From the NCBI GenBank assembly GCA_946408995.1, contig CAMJUL010000024.1, positions 1 to 48,097 on the forward strand: 48,097 bases of DNA, in the 5' to 3' direction. The position numbers and the translations under genes were made by a program. This stretch comes from an uncultured Clostridia bacterium. GTDB lineage: Bacteria; Bacillota; Clostridia; Christensenellales; Aristaeellaceae. Under the pieces are notes generated by a model. The model was not told the DNA's origin and did no database searches. It saw only the letters and a program-made list of their open reading frames with translations. This document shows positions 25,100 to 34,584 of this stretch, one piece after another; position 1 is the first letter of the stretch, and each line of letters begins with the position of its first letter.

Positions 25100-26473
25100 A
25101 TGTTCAAACGTCTGCTTGCAGTGATGCTGGCCGCAATGCTTCTGCTTGCCGCCGTCCCCGCCCTGGCAGCCAACGACGCGGAAGGCGAGCTGACGATCTG
25201 GGTGCGCACCAACGAGACCGGCCCCGAATCCCTCTACGGCATCTGGGGCAACCAGCCCGGCGATCCCTATTATGACTACCTGAAGGAACAGTTCCCCAAC
25301 CTGAAGCTGAATTTCGTCATCAACAAGGGCTGGGGCGATATCGCCGCCGCCGCTTCTGCCGGAGACGCCCCCGACATCTTCTTCATCGACGGCAATCCCG
25401 ACCTGATCCTTCCCCAGCTGCTCAACCAGGGCCTGGCGGAACCCCTGAACGCTTACATGGCCGGGGACGAAGGCTTCGTCAACAATTTTGTGCCCGGTGT
25501 TCTGGACGCCATGACCGTGGACGGCTCCCTCTACGCCCTGCCCTTTGACGTGATGCCCTACGGCATTTTCGTCAACTATGACGTGCTGGACAACGCCAAC
25601 GTGGACTATCCGGACCTGGAGTGGACCCTTGAGCAGTTCGAGGAGATGTGCAAGGCCGTGACCAACAAGTCCGACCCCGCCAATCCCCGCATCGCCATCG
25701 CCCGCAACGTGATCGAAAATGACTACATCCGGTTCCTGACCATGTTCTGCGCCATTTACGGCGTGAAGGGCTACGGCGTGAACGCCGAAGGAAAGGCCTA
25801 TTCCAACCTGGCGGAGGATCCCAACGCCATCGCCGCCATTGAAAAGTACCTGGAGCTCCAGGCCAACGACTACGCCTACACCCTGTCCCAGGAGGAGCGC
25901 AATGTGGCCGGCCTGGACAACGGCGTATGGAACATCGACTGGCGCGCCGGCATTGCCGCCACCTTCCCCGGGGTCTCTTCCTGGGCGCTGATCAAGGACG
26001 CCAACGGGGAGCCCGCCTTCAACCAGGTCTTCTATCCCGCCTTCAACGGCAGCAACGGCGAAAAGGGCGGCGCGCCCATGGAGACCATCTCCTACTGCAT
26101 CTACGCCGGCTCCAAGAACAAGGACCTGGCTTGGAAATACCTGTCCGCTTTCACCAGCGAGGAATTCCGCAACAACGCCCATGCCGACTTTGAGGGCGAG
26201 ACCCGCCATATCTTCCGCTACGACGAAGATACCACCGGCTTCACCTTCGGTCTTCCGCCCTTCACCACCGAGTATGAGCTCAACGACGCCTTCGCCAAGC
26301 TCTACAACGGCCTGTACGCTTCCATGCAGAACCCCTACACCCTGTACGCGGACCAGTTCAACCTCCTGGAGGCGACCCGCAAGGTAGCCAGGGGAGAAGC
26401 CAGCCTGGTGGATGCCCTGAAGGAGTATGACAACTTCGTAAACGCCAACAATACCGTGGTATTTCCCGAATAA
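25100..26473 (+). CDS. Extracellular sugar-binding protein of an ABC transporter
   Basis: A 457-aa family 1 solute-binding protein. Residues 1-24 are a signal peptide ending VPALA, a signal peptidase I type site with no lipobox cysteine. The rest has the two-lobed binding-protein pattern (GDAPDIFFIDGNPDL about 86-100, LYALPFDVMPYGIFVNYD about 144-161, WKYLSAFTSEEFRNNA near 345-360). It captures an oligosaccharide outside the membrane for permeases encoded downstream. The ATG follows GAGGAGGAACGAAAC and is preferred to one ten codons earlier. It is the first gene of the long rightward locus, and the hairpin after it probably keeps its level above that of the rest. The missing lipid anchor is odd for a Gram-positive binding protein. 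Confidence 0.92.
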   Translation: MFKRLLAVMLAAMLLLAAVPALAANDAEGELTIWVRTNETGPESLYGIWGNQPGDPYYDYLKEQFPNLKLNFVINKGWGDIAAAASAGDAPDIFFIDGNPDLILPQLLNQGLAEPLNAYMAGDEGFVNNFVPGVLDAMTVDGSLYALPFDVMPYGIFVNYDVLDNANVDYPDLEWTLEQFEEMCKAVTNKSDPANPRIAIARNVIENDYIRFLTMFCAIYGVKGYGVNAEGKAYSNLAEDPNAIAAIEKYLELQANDYAYTLSQEERNVAGLDNGVWNIDWRAGIAATFPGVSSWALIKDANGEPAFNQVFYPAFNGSNGEKGGAPMETISYCIYAGSKNKDLAWKYLSAFTSEEFRNNAHADFEGETRHIFRYDEDTTGFTFGLPPFTTEYELNDAFAKLYNGLYASMQNPYTLYADQFNLLEATRKVARGEASLVDALKEYDNFVNANNTVVFPE

Positions 26474-26491
26474 ATGCGGGTTTGACAGGTG

Positions 26492-26524
26492 GGAGAGCGG
26501 CCTGGCCGCTCTCCTGCTCTTTTT
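26492..26524 (+). terminator. Terminator/attenuator between the binding protein and ATPase genes
   Basis: A nine-pair perfect stem (26492-26500 with 26506-26514), a five-base loop and TGCTCTTTTT. It lies 18 bp after the binding-protein stop. Partial read-through would give more binding protein than transporter, as in other sugar ABC operons. I see no strong promoter for the ATPase gene downstream of it. Confidence 0.75.
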
Positions 26525-26611
26525 ATCGGCCGCTTCGGGGGACGCGCTCCCGGGGCGCCGGAAGAGGACGGCGTGGAGCACTTGATGACACAAGGAATGG
26601 TGAGGAAGGCA

Positions 26612-27742
<1,131 letters not shown>

Positions 27743-27755
27743 GGAGAACGCGGAT

Positions 27756-30584
27756 ATGCGCAGAGTATGTTTGGCGGCCGTTCTGCTGGCGGGCGTTTTG
27801 CTGATGCTGACTGCGGCGTCCGGGGAGGGCGGCTACAGCGACGCCCTGGCGGCCTGGACGGACCATCCCCTGGGGACGGAGGAGATCGCCGTCCCGCTGG
27901 AAGGGTATGAGGCGGAGGATGTGGGATTGACCTGGGAGACGCTGGAGGGGGAAAAGGCCCTGTGCTGGCGGACGGGTCTTGGCAGGGTGACCTTCCATGT
28001 CCGCGTTCCGGGGGAAGGGCTGTATTGCCTGTGGGTCCGCTACGCCCAATTGGACGACAGCAGCGGGCAGATCGAGCGGGGCGTGCGGGTCAACGGCGTC
28101 CTCCCGTACGCCGAGGCCGAAGCCTTTTTGTTTCCCAAGCAATTTGAGGATACGGAATATCCCTTCCGCCGGAATGAATACGGGAACGAGATCCGTCCCA
28201 GACAGCGGGGCGTGACGGCGCCCAGGGAACTGACGCTTTCCGGGCGCGGCGGCATGCATGCCGAGCCGCTCCTGTTCGCCTTTAAGGCCGGGGAGAACAC
28301 CCTGACCCTGACGGGGGTCAAGGGCAGCATCGCGCTCTTTGGGATCGCCCTGCGGGCCCCGGAGGAGGTGCCCCCGTACGAAACCTATCTTGCCGCCCAT
28401 CCGGGAACGCCTGCCGGCGGGACCGTCATCCTGGAGGCGGAAAAGATCCATTCCCGTTCCTCCAAGAGCATCCGGAACCTGACCAGCTCCAATCCCGGCG
28501 TCAGCCCGTCGGAGGCGGGGCACAAGCTTCTCAACGTCCTTGGCGGAAGCAGCTGGAACCTGGCCCACGATTATGTGGAGTGGGTCGTCGAGGCGCCGGA
28601 GGACGGGCTGTACTGCCTGGGATTCAGGTATACCCAGAACTTCAACATGGCCCTGACCTCCTTCAGGGAGATCCGCGTGGACGGAAAGGTCCCCTTCAGG
28701 GAATTTGAGGCGGTGGGCTTCCCCTTCCGGTCCGACTGGGGAACGCTGATCCCCGGGGGCGACGCGCCGTACCGGGTGTTCCTGACCAAAGGGGAGCACA
28801 TCCTGCGCCTGACGGCGACCAATGCCCCCTATGCGGAGGTTTGGAAAAGGCTGGACGGAGCGGTCTCGGCCATGAAGGCGCTGGACCTGTACGTGACGGA
28901 GATCATCGGGTCGGACAGCGACGTGTACCGCATCTGGAAGCTGGAAAAATACATCCCCTCCATCAAGGCGGACCTTGGGGGGATGGTGGAAGACCTGGAA
29001 GCGGTCCGGGAGGGCCTTGGCCGGGTGATCGGGTCGTCCGGGAGCCTTGGGACCCTGGACGCGGCAATCCTGGACCTGAAGAAGCTTTACGCGGACCACA
29101 ATCAGATCGCCCGGCGGGACGATGCCCTTTCTTCCGTCTATACCACCCTTTCCAACTGGGAGGACAGCATGATCTCCCAGCCGCTGGCGCTGGACCGGAT
29201 CTTCCTGGCGGGGGAAAAGGACCGGATCCCGGAGGGGGGACTGGGCTTCTTTGAGGGGCTTGGGTACAATTTCAGCCATTTCGTCAGCTCTTTCTTCTCC
29301 CGGGAGGAGACGGCCCTGGGGGGAGGGGATGATGCCGTTACCGTCTGGGTGCAGCGGAACCGGGACTATGTGGACATGATGCAGCTCCTGGCGGACGAGT
29401 ATTTCACGCCAGAGACCGGCATCCGGGTCAACGTCAGCTACTGCCCTCCGGGCACCCAGCTGCTGGTGCTGTCCAACGCGGCGGGCCAGCAGCCCGACGT
29501 GGTGACGGGGGTGGACCTGACCTTGCCCTTTGAGTTCGGCATCCGCAACGCCCTGGTGGACCTGAGTGCCCTGGAGGGGTTTGAGGAGCTGGTTGCCCCG
29601 CTGCCCAAGGGCTCCCGGATCCCGAATTATTTCAGCGGCGCGGAATACGGCATCCCCGAGGAGATCCGGGTAAAGGTGCTCTTTTACCGCACGGACATCC
29701 TGGAGAGCCTGGGGGTGCAGGTGCCCGAAACCTGGCCGGAGGCGATGGGGGTGCTGTCCACCCTGCTCCAGCAGAATTACGCGTTTTATTATCCCTACGG
29801 GGATTATCTGACCTTCTTTTTCCAGAACGGCGTGGATGTGTACACCCCGGACGGACGCGCCCTGGCCTTTACCAACGAAAAAGGGTACGCGGCGTACCGT
29901 CAATGGACCGAATTGTACGTCAAATACGGCCTTCAGCCGCAGATGAGCAGCTTTTACCAGCATTTCCGCATCGGGGACGTGCCGATGGGCATCGCGGACA
30001 TCGATCAATACATCCAGTTTGACATGGCCGCTCCGGACATTTCCGGGGACTGGACCATCGCCCAGGTACCGGGCACAAGGGCGGAGGACGGGTCGCTGGT
30101 TCGGTGGCAGGCCGGCTCCCAGACCTCGGCGGTGATGTTCAGGACCACGGAGCAGCGGCAGGCGCGTGCCTGGACATTCCTGCGCTGGTGGCTGGACACG
30201 GAAACCCAGTGCCTGTTCGCCGAGGAGATGGAAAACAACTACGGGGAGGCCTTCCGCTGGTTCTCGGCCAACCTGGAGGTGGTGGAAAGGCAGAACTGGC
30301 CGGAAAGCCACAAGGCCGTGCTGCTGGACCAGATGCGCTGGTACAAACAGCTGCCCATGGTGCCCGGCGGCTCCTACATGACCAGCAGGGAACTGTGGAA
30401 CGCCTGGACCCGCATCGTGGTGGACAAGGGCAATTACCGGGAGGAGATCGAGACGGCGGTGGAAGATATCCGGCTGGAGATCGCGATCAAACAGCGGGAA
30501 ATGGGGTACATCGATCAGGAGGGGAACGCCCTGATCCCCATGTCGCTGATGACGGTGGACCATCCCGGGGAAAAGGGGGAATGA
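27756..30584 (+). CDS. Carbohydrate-binding module / solute-binding protein fusion
   Basis: A 942-aa exported protein. Residues 1-22 are a signal peptide without a lipobox. About 45-205 and 225-395 are two beta-sandwich, CBM-like domains with matching landmarks (GEGLYCLWVRYAQ and EDGLYCLGFRYTQ, each followed by a V-G/K-V-P strand). A helical linker covers about 400-520. About 530-900 form a family 1 solute-binding protein (LFYRTDILESLGVQVPETWPEA, GIADIDQYIQFDMAAP, TFLRWWLDTETQ). This is roughly twice the length of an ordinary binding protein. The fused modules may hold a polymer or the wall near the transporter. It starts 13 bp after the ATPase stop and its stop overlaps the next start as ATGA. 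The two-domain reading is by eye. Confidence 0.85.
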   Translation: MRRVCLAAVLLAGVLLMLTAASGEGGYSDALAAWTDHPLGTEEIAVPLEGYEAEDVGLTWETLEGEKALCWRTGLGRVTFHVRVPGEGLYCLWVRYAQLDDSSGQIERGVRVNGVLPYAEAEAFLFPKQFEDTEYPFRRNEYGNEIRPRQRGVTAPRELTLSGRGGMHAEPLLFAFKAGENTLTLTGVKGSIALFGIALRAPEEVPPYETYLAAHPGTPAGGTVILEAEKIHSRSSKSIRNLTSSNPGVSPSEAGHKLLNVLGGSSWNLAHDYVEWVVEAPEDGLYCLGFRYTQNFNMALTSFREIRVDGKVPFREFEAVGFPFRSDWGTLIPGGDAPYRVFLTKGEHILRLTATNAPYAEVWKRLDGAVSAMKALDLYVTEIIGSDSDVYRIWKLEKYIPSIKADLGGMVEDLEAVREGLGRVIGSSGSLGTLDAAILDLKKLYADHNQIARRDDALSSVYTTLSNWEDSMISQPLALDRIFLAGEKDRIPEGGLGFFEGLGYNFSHFVSSFFSREETALGGGDDAVTVWVQRNRDYVDMMQLLADEYFTPETGIRVNVSYCPPGTQLLVLSNAAGQQPDVVTGVDLTLPFEFGIRNALVDLSALEGFEELVAPLPKGSRIPNYFSGAEYGIPEEIRVKVLFYRTDILESLGVQVPETWPEAMGVLSTLLQQNYAFYYPYGDYLTFFFQNGVDVYTPDGRALAFTNEKGYAAYRQWTELYVKYGLQPQMSSFYQHFRIGDVPMGIADIDQYIQFDMAAPDISGDWTIAQVPGTRAEDGSLVRWQAGSQTSAVMFRTTEQRQARAWTFLRWWLDTETQCLFAEEMENNYGEAFRWFSANLEVVERQNWPESHKAVLLDQMRWYKQLPMVPGGSYMTSRELWNAWTRIVVDKGNYREEIETAVEDIRLEIAIKQREMGYIDQEGNALIPMSLMTVDHPGEKGE

Positions 30585-31531
30585 GCGTGCAAAGGATCCG
30601 GAAAATGCCGCTGCGGGAAAAAATCGGCGGAACATGGGCGCAGATGAAGACCGCCTGGATCGCCTACGCGCTGATCGCGCCCTTCATGCTCTGTTTTTGC
30701 ATCTTCATCGTCGGGCCGGTGGCCTCCGCGACGGTGCTGTCCTTTACCAGCTACGATTCCATTCAGGCGCCTGTATTTACCGGACTGGACAATTTCGTCA
30801 AGATGCTCACCAAAGACGTGATCCTGATGAAATACGTGATCCCCAACACCCTTTTGTTTGCCGTGGTGGTGGGCCCGGTGGGCTATGCCCTGCAGTTCGG
30901 CCTGGCCTGGATGATCAACAAAGCGCCCAAACCCATGAAGAAGCCCTATATCATGGCCATCTACGCCCCCTCCATCGCGGGCGGCGTGCTGATCAGCGTG
31001 GTGTGGCAGGTGTTTTTCTCCTCGGACCGCCTGGGATACCTGAACGACTTTCTTCTGAACATGGGCTTCATCAACAATCCCGTGGCCTGGACCCAGGACA
31101 AGAACTGGCTGCTGCCCATCATGATGCTCGTGACGCTCTGGTCCAGCATGGGCGTGGGCTTTCTGTCCCTGTTTGCCGGCATGCAGAACGTGGACGGGCA
31201 ATTGTACGAGGCCGGAAAGATCGACGGCATCAGCAGCCCGCTGCTGGAGCTTTTCTACATCACCATTCCCTCGATGAAGCCCCAGATGCTGTTTTCCGCC
31301 GTGATGGCCATCGTCAACGCCCTCAAATCCGGCTCCATCGGCGTCCAGCTTTCCGGGCAGAACCCCACCCCCAATTACGCGGGACAGCTGATCCAGAGCC
31401 ATATCGAGGATTACGGCTTTGCCCGGTTCGAGCTGGGCTACGCCACCTCCCTTTCTTTCATGCTGCTGGTGGTGACCTATATCCTGTCCAGGGTTTGCTT
31501 CAGGCTCCTTGGCGCGAAGGAGGACGAGTGA
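30581..31531 (+). CDS. Sugar ABC transporter permease, pair 1 (MalF/UgpA type)
   Basis: A 316-aa membrane protein with six hydrophobic segments. The EAA loop that docks to the ATPase is YEAGKIDGISSPLLELFYIT (about residues 208-227). MalF/UgpA-type subunits pair with a MalG/UgpE-type partner, encoded next. Its ATG overlaps the stop of the fusion binding protein (ATGA), so the two are translationally coupled and this pair probably works with that binding protein. The alternative in-frame start far upstream would lie inside the previous gene and is rejected. AAAAGGGGGA precedes the ATG. Confidence 0.93.
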   Translation: MSVQRIRKMPLREKIGGTWAQMKTAWIAYALIAPFMLCFCIFIVGPVASATVLSFTSYDSIQAPVFTGLDNFVKMLTKDVILMKYVIPNTLLFAVVVGPVGYALQFGLAWMINKAPKPMKKPYIMAIYAPSIAGGVLISVVWQVFFSSDRLGYLNDFLLNMGFINNPVAWTQDKNWLLPIMMLVTLWSSMGVGFLSLFAGMQNVDGQLYEAGKIDGISSPLLELFYITIPSMKPQMLFSAVMAIVNALKSGSIGVQLSGQNPTPNYAGQLIQSHIEDYGFARFELGYATSLSFMLLVVTYILSRVCFRLLGAKEDE

Positions 31532-31532
31532 G

Positions 31533-32447
31533 ATGCAGACAAGGAAGATTCCCCTGGGACGGAAGATCCATCTGGGGCTGAAGCATTTCGGATACAGCCT
31601 GAGGCATATGCGCCTGAGCACCGCGGTGATCCTGTTGATCCTGACAGCGGTGGCGCTGGTTTCCCTGCTGCCCATCGTGTATGTGATCTGCAACGCCTTC
31701 AAGCCCCTGGAAGAACTGTTCCTTTACCCGCCGAGGTTTTTCGTGCGCAATCCCACCACCCAGAACTTTACGGATTTCATGTACGCTACCGACGTCTCCA
31801 CGGTGCCGTTTACCCGGTATCTGTTCAACAGCGTGGTGGTGACGCTGTCGGCGACGGCGCTGATCATCGTCAGCTCCCTGTGCTGCGCCTATGCCTTTTC
31901 CAAGCTCCGTTTCCCCGGCCAGAAGGGCCTTTTCAGGATGATCACCATCGCGCTGATGTTCTCTCCGGAAGCGGTGGTCATCACCAGGTACCTGGTGGTG
32001 AACCGTCTGGGCCTGATCGACACGCTCTGGGCCCATATCCTGCCCCATCTGGCGCTGCCCATGGGCGTCTTCCTGATCAAGCAGTTCATGGATCAGGTGC
32101 CCAATTCCCTGTCGGAGGCGGCCAAGATCGACGGCGCAGGCGAAATGCGCATCCTCTGGAGCATCATCACCCCGGCGGTGCTGCCGGCGGTGGGGGCCGT
32201 TCTGATCATCGCCTTCCAGAACGTGTGGGGGGACATGAGCACCTCGACCCTGTATACCGTCAGCGAGTCCATGAAGACCCTTCCCTATTTTGTCAGCTCT
32301 CTCACCTCCGGGCTGACGGCCTCCTCGGTGGCCCGCAAGGGCGCCACGGCCGCGGCCGGCCTGCTGATGCTGCTGCCCAACTTTATCATCTTTGCCGTGC
32401 TGCAGAAGTCCATGATCGAGACCATGGTGACGTCCGGCATCAAATAA
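31533..32447 (+). CDS. Sugar ABC transporter permease, pair 1 (MalG/UgpE type)
   Basis: A 304-aa, six-segment membrane subunit. The EAA motif is LSEAAKIDGAGEMRILWSII (about residues 198-217). The N-terminal part up to about residue 30 is a basic cytoplasmic extension. It starts one base after the stop of its partner, with GGAGGACGAGTGAG upstream. Together with the preceding permease it forms the first of two translocation pores in this locus. Confidence 0.93.
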   Translation: MQTRKIPLGRKIHLGLKHFGYSLRHMRLSTAVILLILTAVALVSLLPIVYVICNAFKPLEELFLYPPRFFVRNPTTQNFTDFMYATDVSTVPFTRYLFNSVVVTLSATALIIVSSLCCAYAFSKLRFPGQKGLFRMITIALMFSPEAVVITRYLVVNRLGLIDTLWAHILPHLALPMGVFLIKQFMDQVPNSLSEAAKIDGAGEMRILWSIITPAVLPAVGAVLIIAFQNVWGDMSTSTLYTVSESMKTLPYFVSSLTSGLTASSVARKGATAAAGLLMLLPNFIIFAVLQKSMIETMVTSGIK

Positions 32448-32469
32448 GCGCAGAAAGGATCGTGATGGT

Positions 32470-34584
32470 GTGAAAAGAAAGTTCTTGTGTCTGGCCGCGA
32501 TCGCGCTTCTGTGCGTGCTGTGCTCCTCCCCGGTCCTTGGGGACGAGCCGCCCTACCGGTCCTACGCGTACACGCCGGACGGGTATCCCTTCTACATGCA
32601 GACCCCTTATGAGCCGGTGTCCATCCTGGGGCAGTACCTGTACCTGCCGGACGGGACCCGGATCGCCGGCCTGAACGCCCCGTCGGACCTGTGCCTGGGG
32701 GAGGACGGGAGCCTTTATATCGCCGACAGGGCCAACAACCGCATCGTGCGGATCACCATGGAGGGGGTGCTGCTTCAGGAATACGGCGCGGGCGTGCTGA
32801 AAGCCCCCGAAGGGGTCTTTGTCTCCGCCGACGGGACGGTTTACGCGGCGGACACCGGGCACGCCTCCATCGTGGTCTTTGAAAAGGACGGTTCCGTCCG
32901 CGCGACGCTGACCGCCCCGGACGACGTGCGGCTGACGGACATGATGTTCACGCCGGTGAAGGTGATGGTGGACGACCGGGGCTGCATCTACTGTCTGCTC
33001 AAGGGCGGCAACGAGGGACTGATGATCCTTAATGCCGGGGGCCGTTTCCAGGGGTATTTTGGCCGCAACGCCACCCAGCTGCCCCTGGGGGAGCGCATCA
33101 AGCGCCTCTTTTATACGGAGGAGCAGGTCGAAACCAACTCCAACGCGGTGGCCCCGTCCATCACCGGCATGTGCGTGAGCAAAAACGGCTTCATTTATAC
33201 CGCCACCAGCAACCTGATGGATCTGCAGATCAAAAAATTCAACGCCAACGGCGACAACCTGTTTGCCAACGTCCAGACCCGCGTGGTGGTGGATAGAAGC
33301 ACGTCCGCCATGTCCGCCGTATCCAGCCTGTATGTGGATCAAAACGGGCTGATCTACGCGGTGGACGCCTCCAGCGGCGCGGTGCTGATCTATGACGCCT
33401 ATGGGAAACCCCTTATGATGTTCGGCGAGAAACTGGTGGGAAACGACCGGCGGGTGGGCTTTTTTACCGATCCCGCGGCCGTCTCCGCCCTGCCGGACGG
33501 GCGGCTGCTGGTGCTGGACCGGTCGTACAACGGCATCCACGTGTTCCGTCCCACCACCCTGACCAGGCGGATCCTTTCCGCGGTATCCCTGTACAACGAC
33601 GGGCGCTACCTGGAGGCGGAAGCGTCCTGGAAACAGATCCTCAAGGCCAATACCAGCTACTACTGGGCCAACCTGGGCCTCGGCCGCATCGACTACATGA
33701 ACGGGGACTGGCAGGCTTCGATGGACCGCATGGTGCTTGCCAGGAACCAGGAATACTATTCCGACGCCCTGTGGAAATACAGGGCGGAAACGGTGCAGAA
33801 CAACGCTGCCCGGGTGATCCTTGTCCTGCTGGGGCTTTTTGCGATCCATACGGTGCTGAAAAAGCTCCTCCATTTCAACGTCGTGGAGAAGATCCGGGAA
33901 GGGCTGAGGGCCCTGCGCGGAAAGCTCCTCGTCCCCCTTTACCGCCGGTTCCCGGCGCTTGAAAAGCTGGCGGAACAGCTCAAATACGCGCCCAACGTCC
34001 TTAAGCACCCGGTGGACACCTATTACGACGCCACCCGCAGGGGAAAGGGGAGCGTCCTTTCCGCGGTGCTTGTGTACCTGGCGTTCCTGGGGATCATGCT
34101 CGCCTCCCGGGGACTGACCAGCTTTGTGTTCGATATGGAAGGGCTCCGGGGCGTGACGGGGGTCTCCTTCCTGCTGATGTATGTGGCGCCGGTGGTCCTT
34201 TGGGTGCTTGGGAACTATCTGGTGGGCGCGATCACCAAGGGGCAGGGCACCCTGAAGGGGATCCTGATCGGAAGCGTCTATGCCCTGATGCCCATGATCG
34301 TTCTGAGCCTGCCCCTGGCAGTTTTGAGCAACGCGCTGACGCTGTCCGAGGCGTCCATCTACCACCTGGCCCAGGTGCTCATTTTCCTTTGGACGGCGCT
34401 GCTTTTGTTCACCCAGGTGAAGGAGATCCACGGCTACGGCTTTGGAGAAACGGTGAAAAACATCCTGTGGATCCTTTTTGTGGCGGCCATGGCCGTGGTG
34501 GCGGTGCTGGCCGTCGCCGGGATCCTGATCCAGGGCTGGAATTTCCTCAACGAACTATTTAGGGAGCTGCTGGGCTATGTTTAA
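32470..34584 (+). CDS. NHL-repeat / TPR / Yip1-like membrane protein
   Basis: A 704-aa protein of unknown function. Residues 1-24 are a signal peptide. About 60-365 are NHL-type beta-propeller repeats (APSDLCLGEDGSLYIADRAN, PEGVFVSADGTVYAADTGH, VSSLYVDQNGLIYAVDASS, DPAAVSALPDGRLLVLDRS), so the propeller faces outside. About 370-435 look like paired TPR helices. One membrane segment (about 443-463), a basic cytoplasmic stretch and a Yip1-like block of about five membrane segments (about 515-700) follow. The start is GTG 32470, with AAAGGA about 12 bases upstream. It overlaps the DUF5696-like gene by eight bases and sits between the two permease pairs. It may bind glycan or scaffold the transporter and surface enzyme; that is inference. 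Confidence 0.8.
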   Translation: MKRKFLCLAAIALLCVLCSSPVLGDEPPYRSYAYTPDGYPFYMQTPYEPVSILGQYLYLPDGTRIAGLNAPSDLCLGEDGSLYIADRANNRIVRITMEGVLLQEYGAGVLKAPEGVFVSADGTVYAADTGHASIVVFEKDGSVRATLTAPDDVRLTDMMFTPVKVMVDDRGCIYCLLKGGNEGLMILNAGGRFQGYFGRNATQLPLGERIKRLFYTEEQVETNSNAVAPSITGMCVSKNGFIYTATSNLMDLQIKKFNANGDNLFANVQTRVVVDRSTSAMSAVSSLYVDQNGLIYAVDASSGAVLIYDAYGKPLMMFGEKLVGNDRRVGFFTDPAAVSALPDGRLLVLDRSYNGIHVFRPTTLTRRILSAVSLYNDGRYLEAEASWKQILKANTSYYWANLGLGRIDYMNGDWQASMDRMVLARNQEYYSDALWKYRAETVQNNAARVILVLLGLFAIHTVLKKLLHFNVVEKIREGLRALRGKLLVPLYRRFPALEKLAEQLKYAPNVLKHPVDTYYDATRRGKGSVLSAVLVYLAFLGIMLASRGLTSFVFDMEGLRGVTGVSFLLMYVAPVVLWVLGNYLVGAITKGQGTLKGILIGSVYALMPMIVLSLPLAVLSNALTLSEASIYHLAQVLIFLWTALLLFTQVKEIHGYGFGETVKNILWILFVAAMAVVAVLAVAGILIQGWNFLNELFRELLGYV

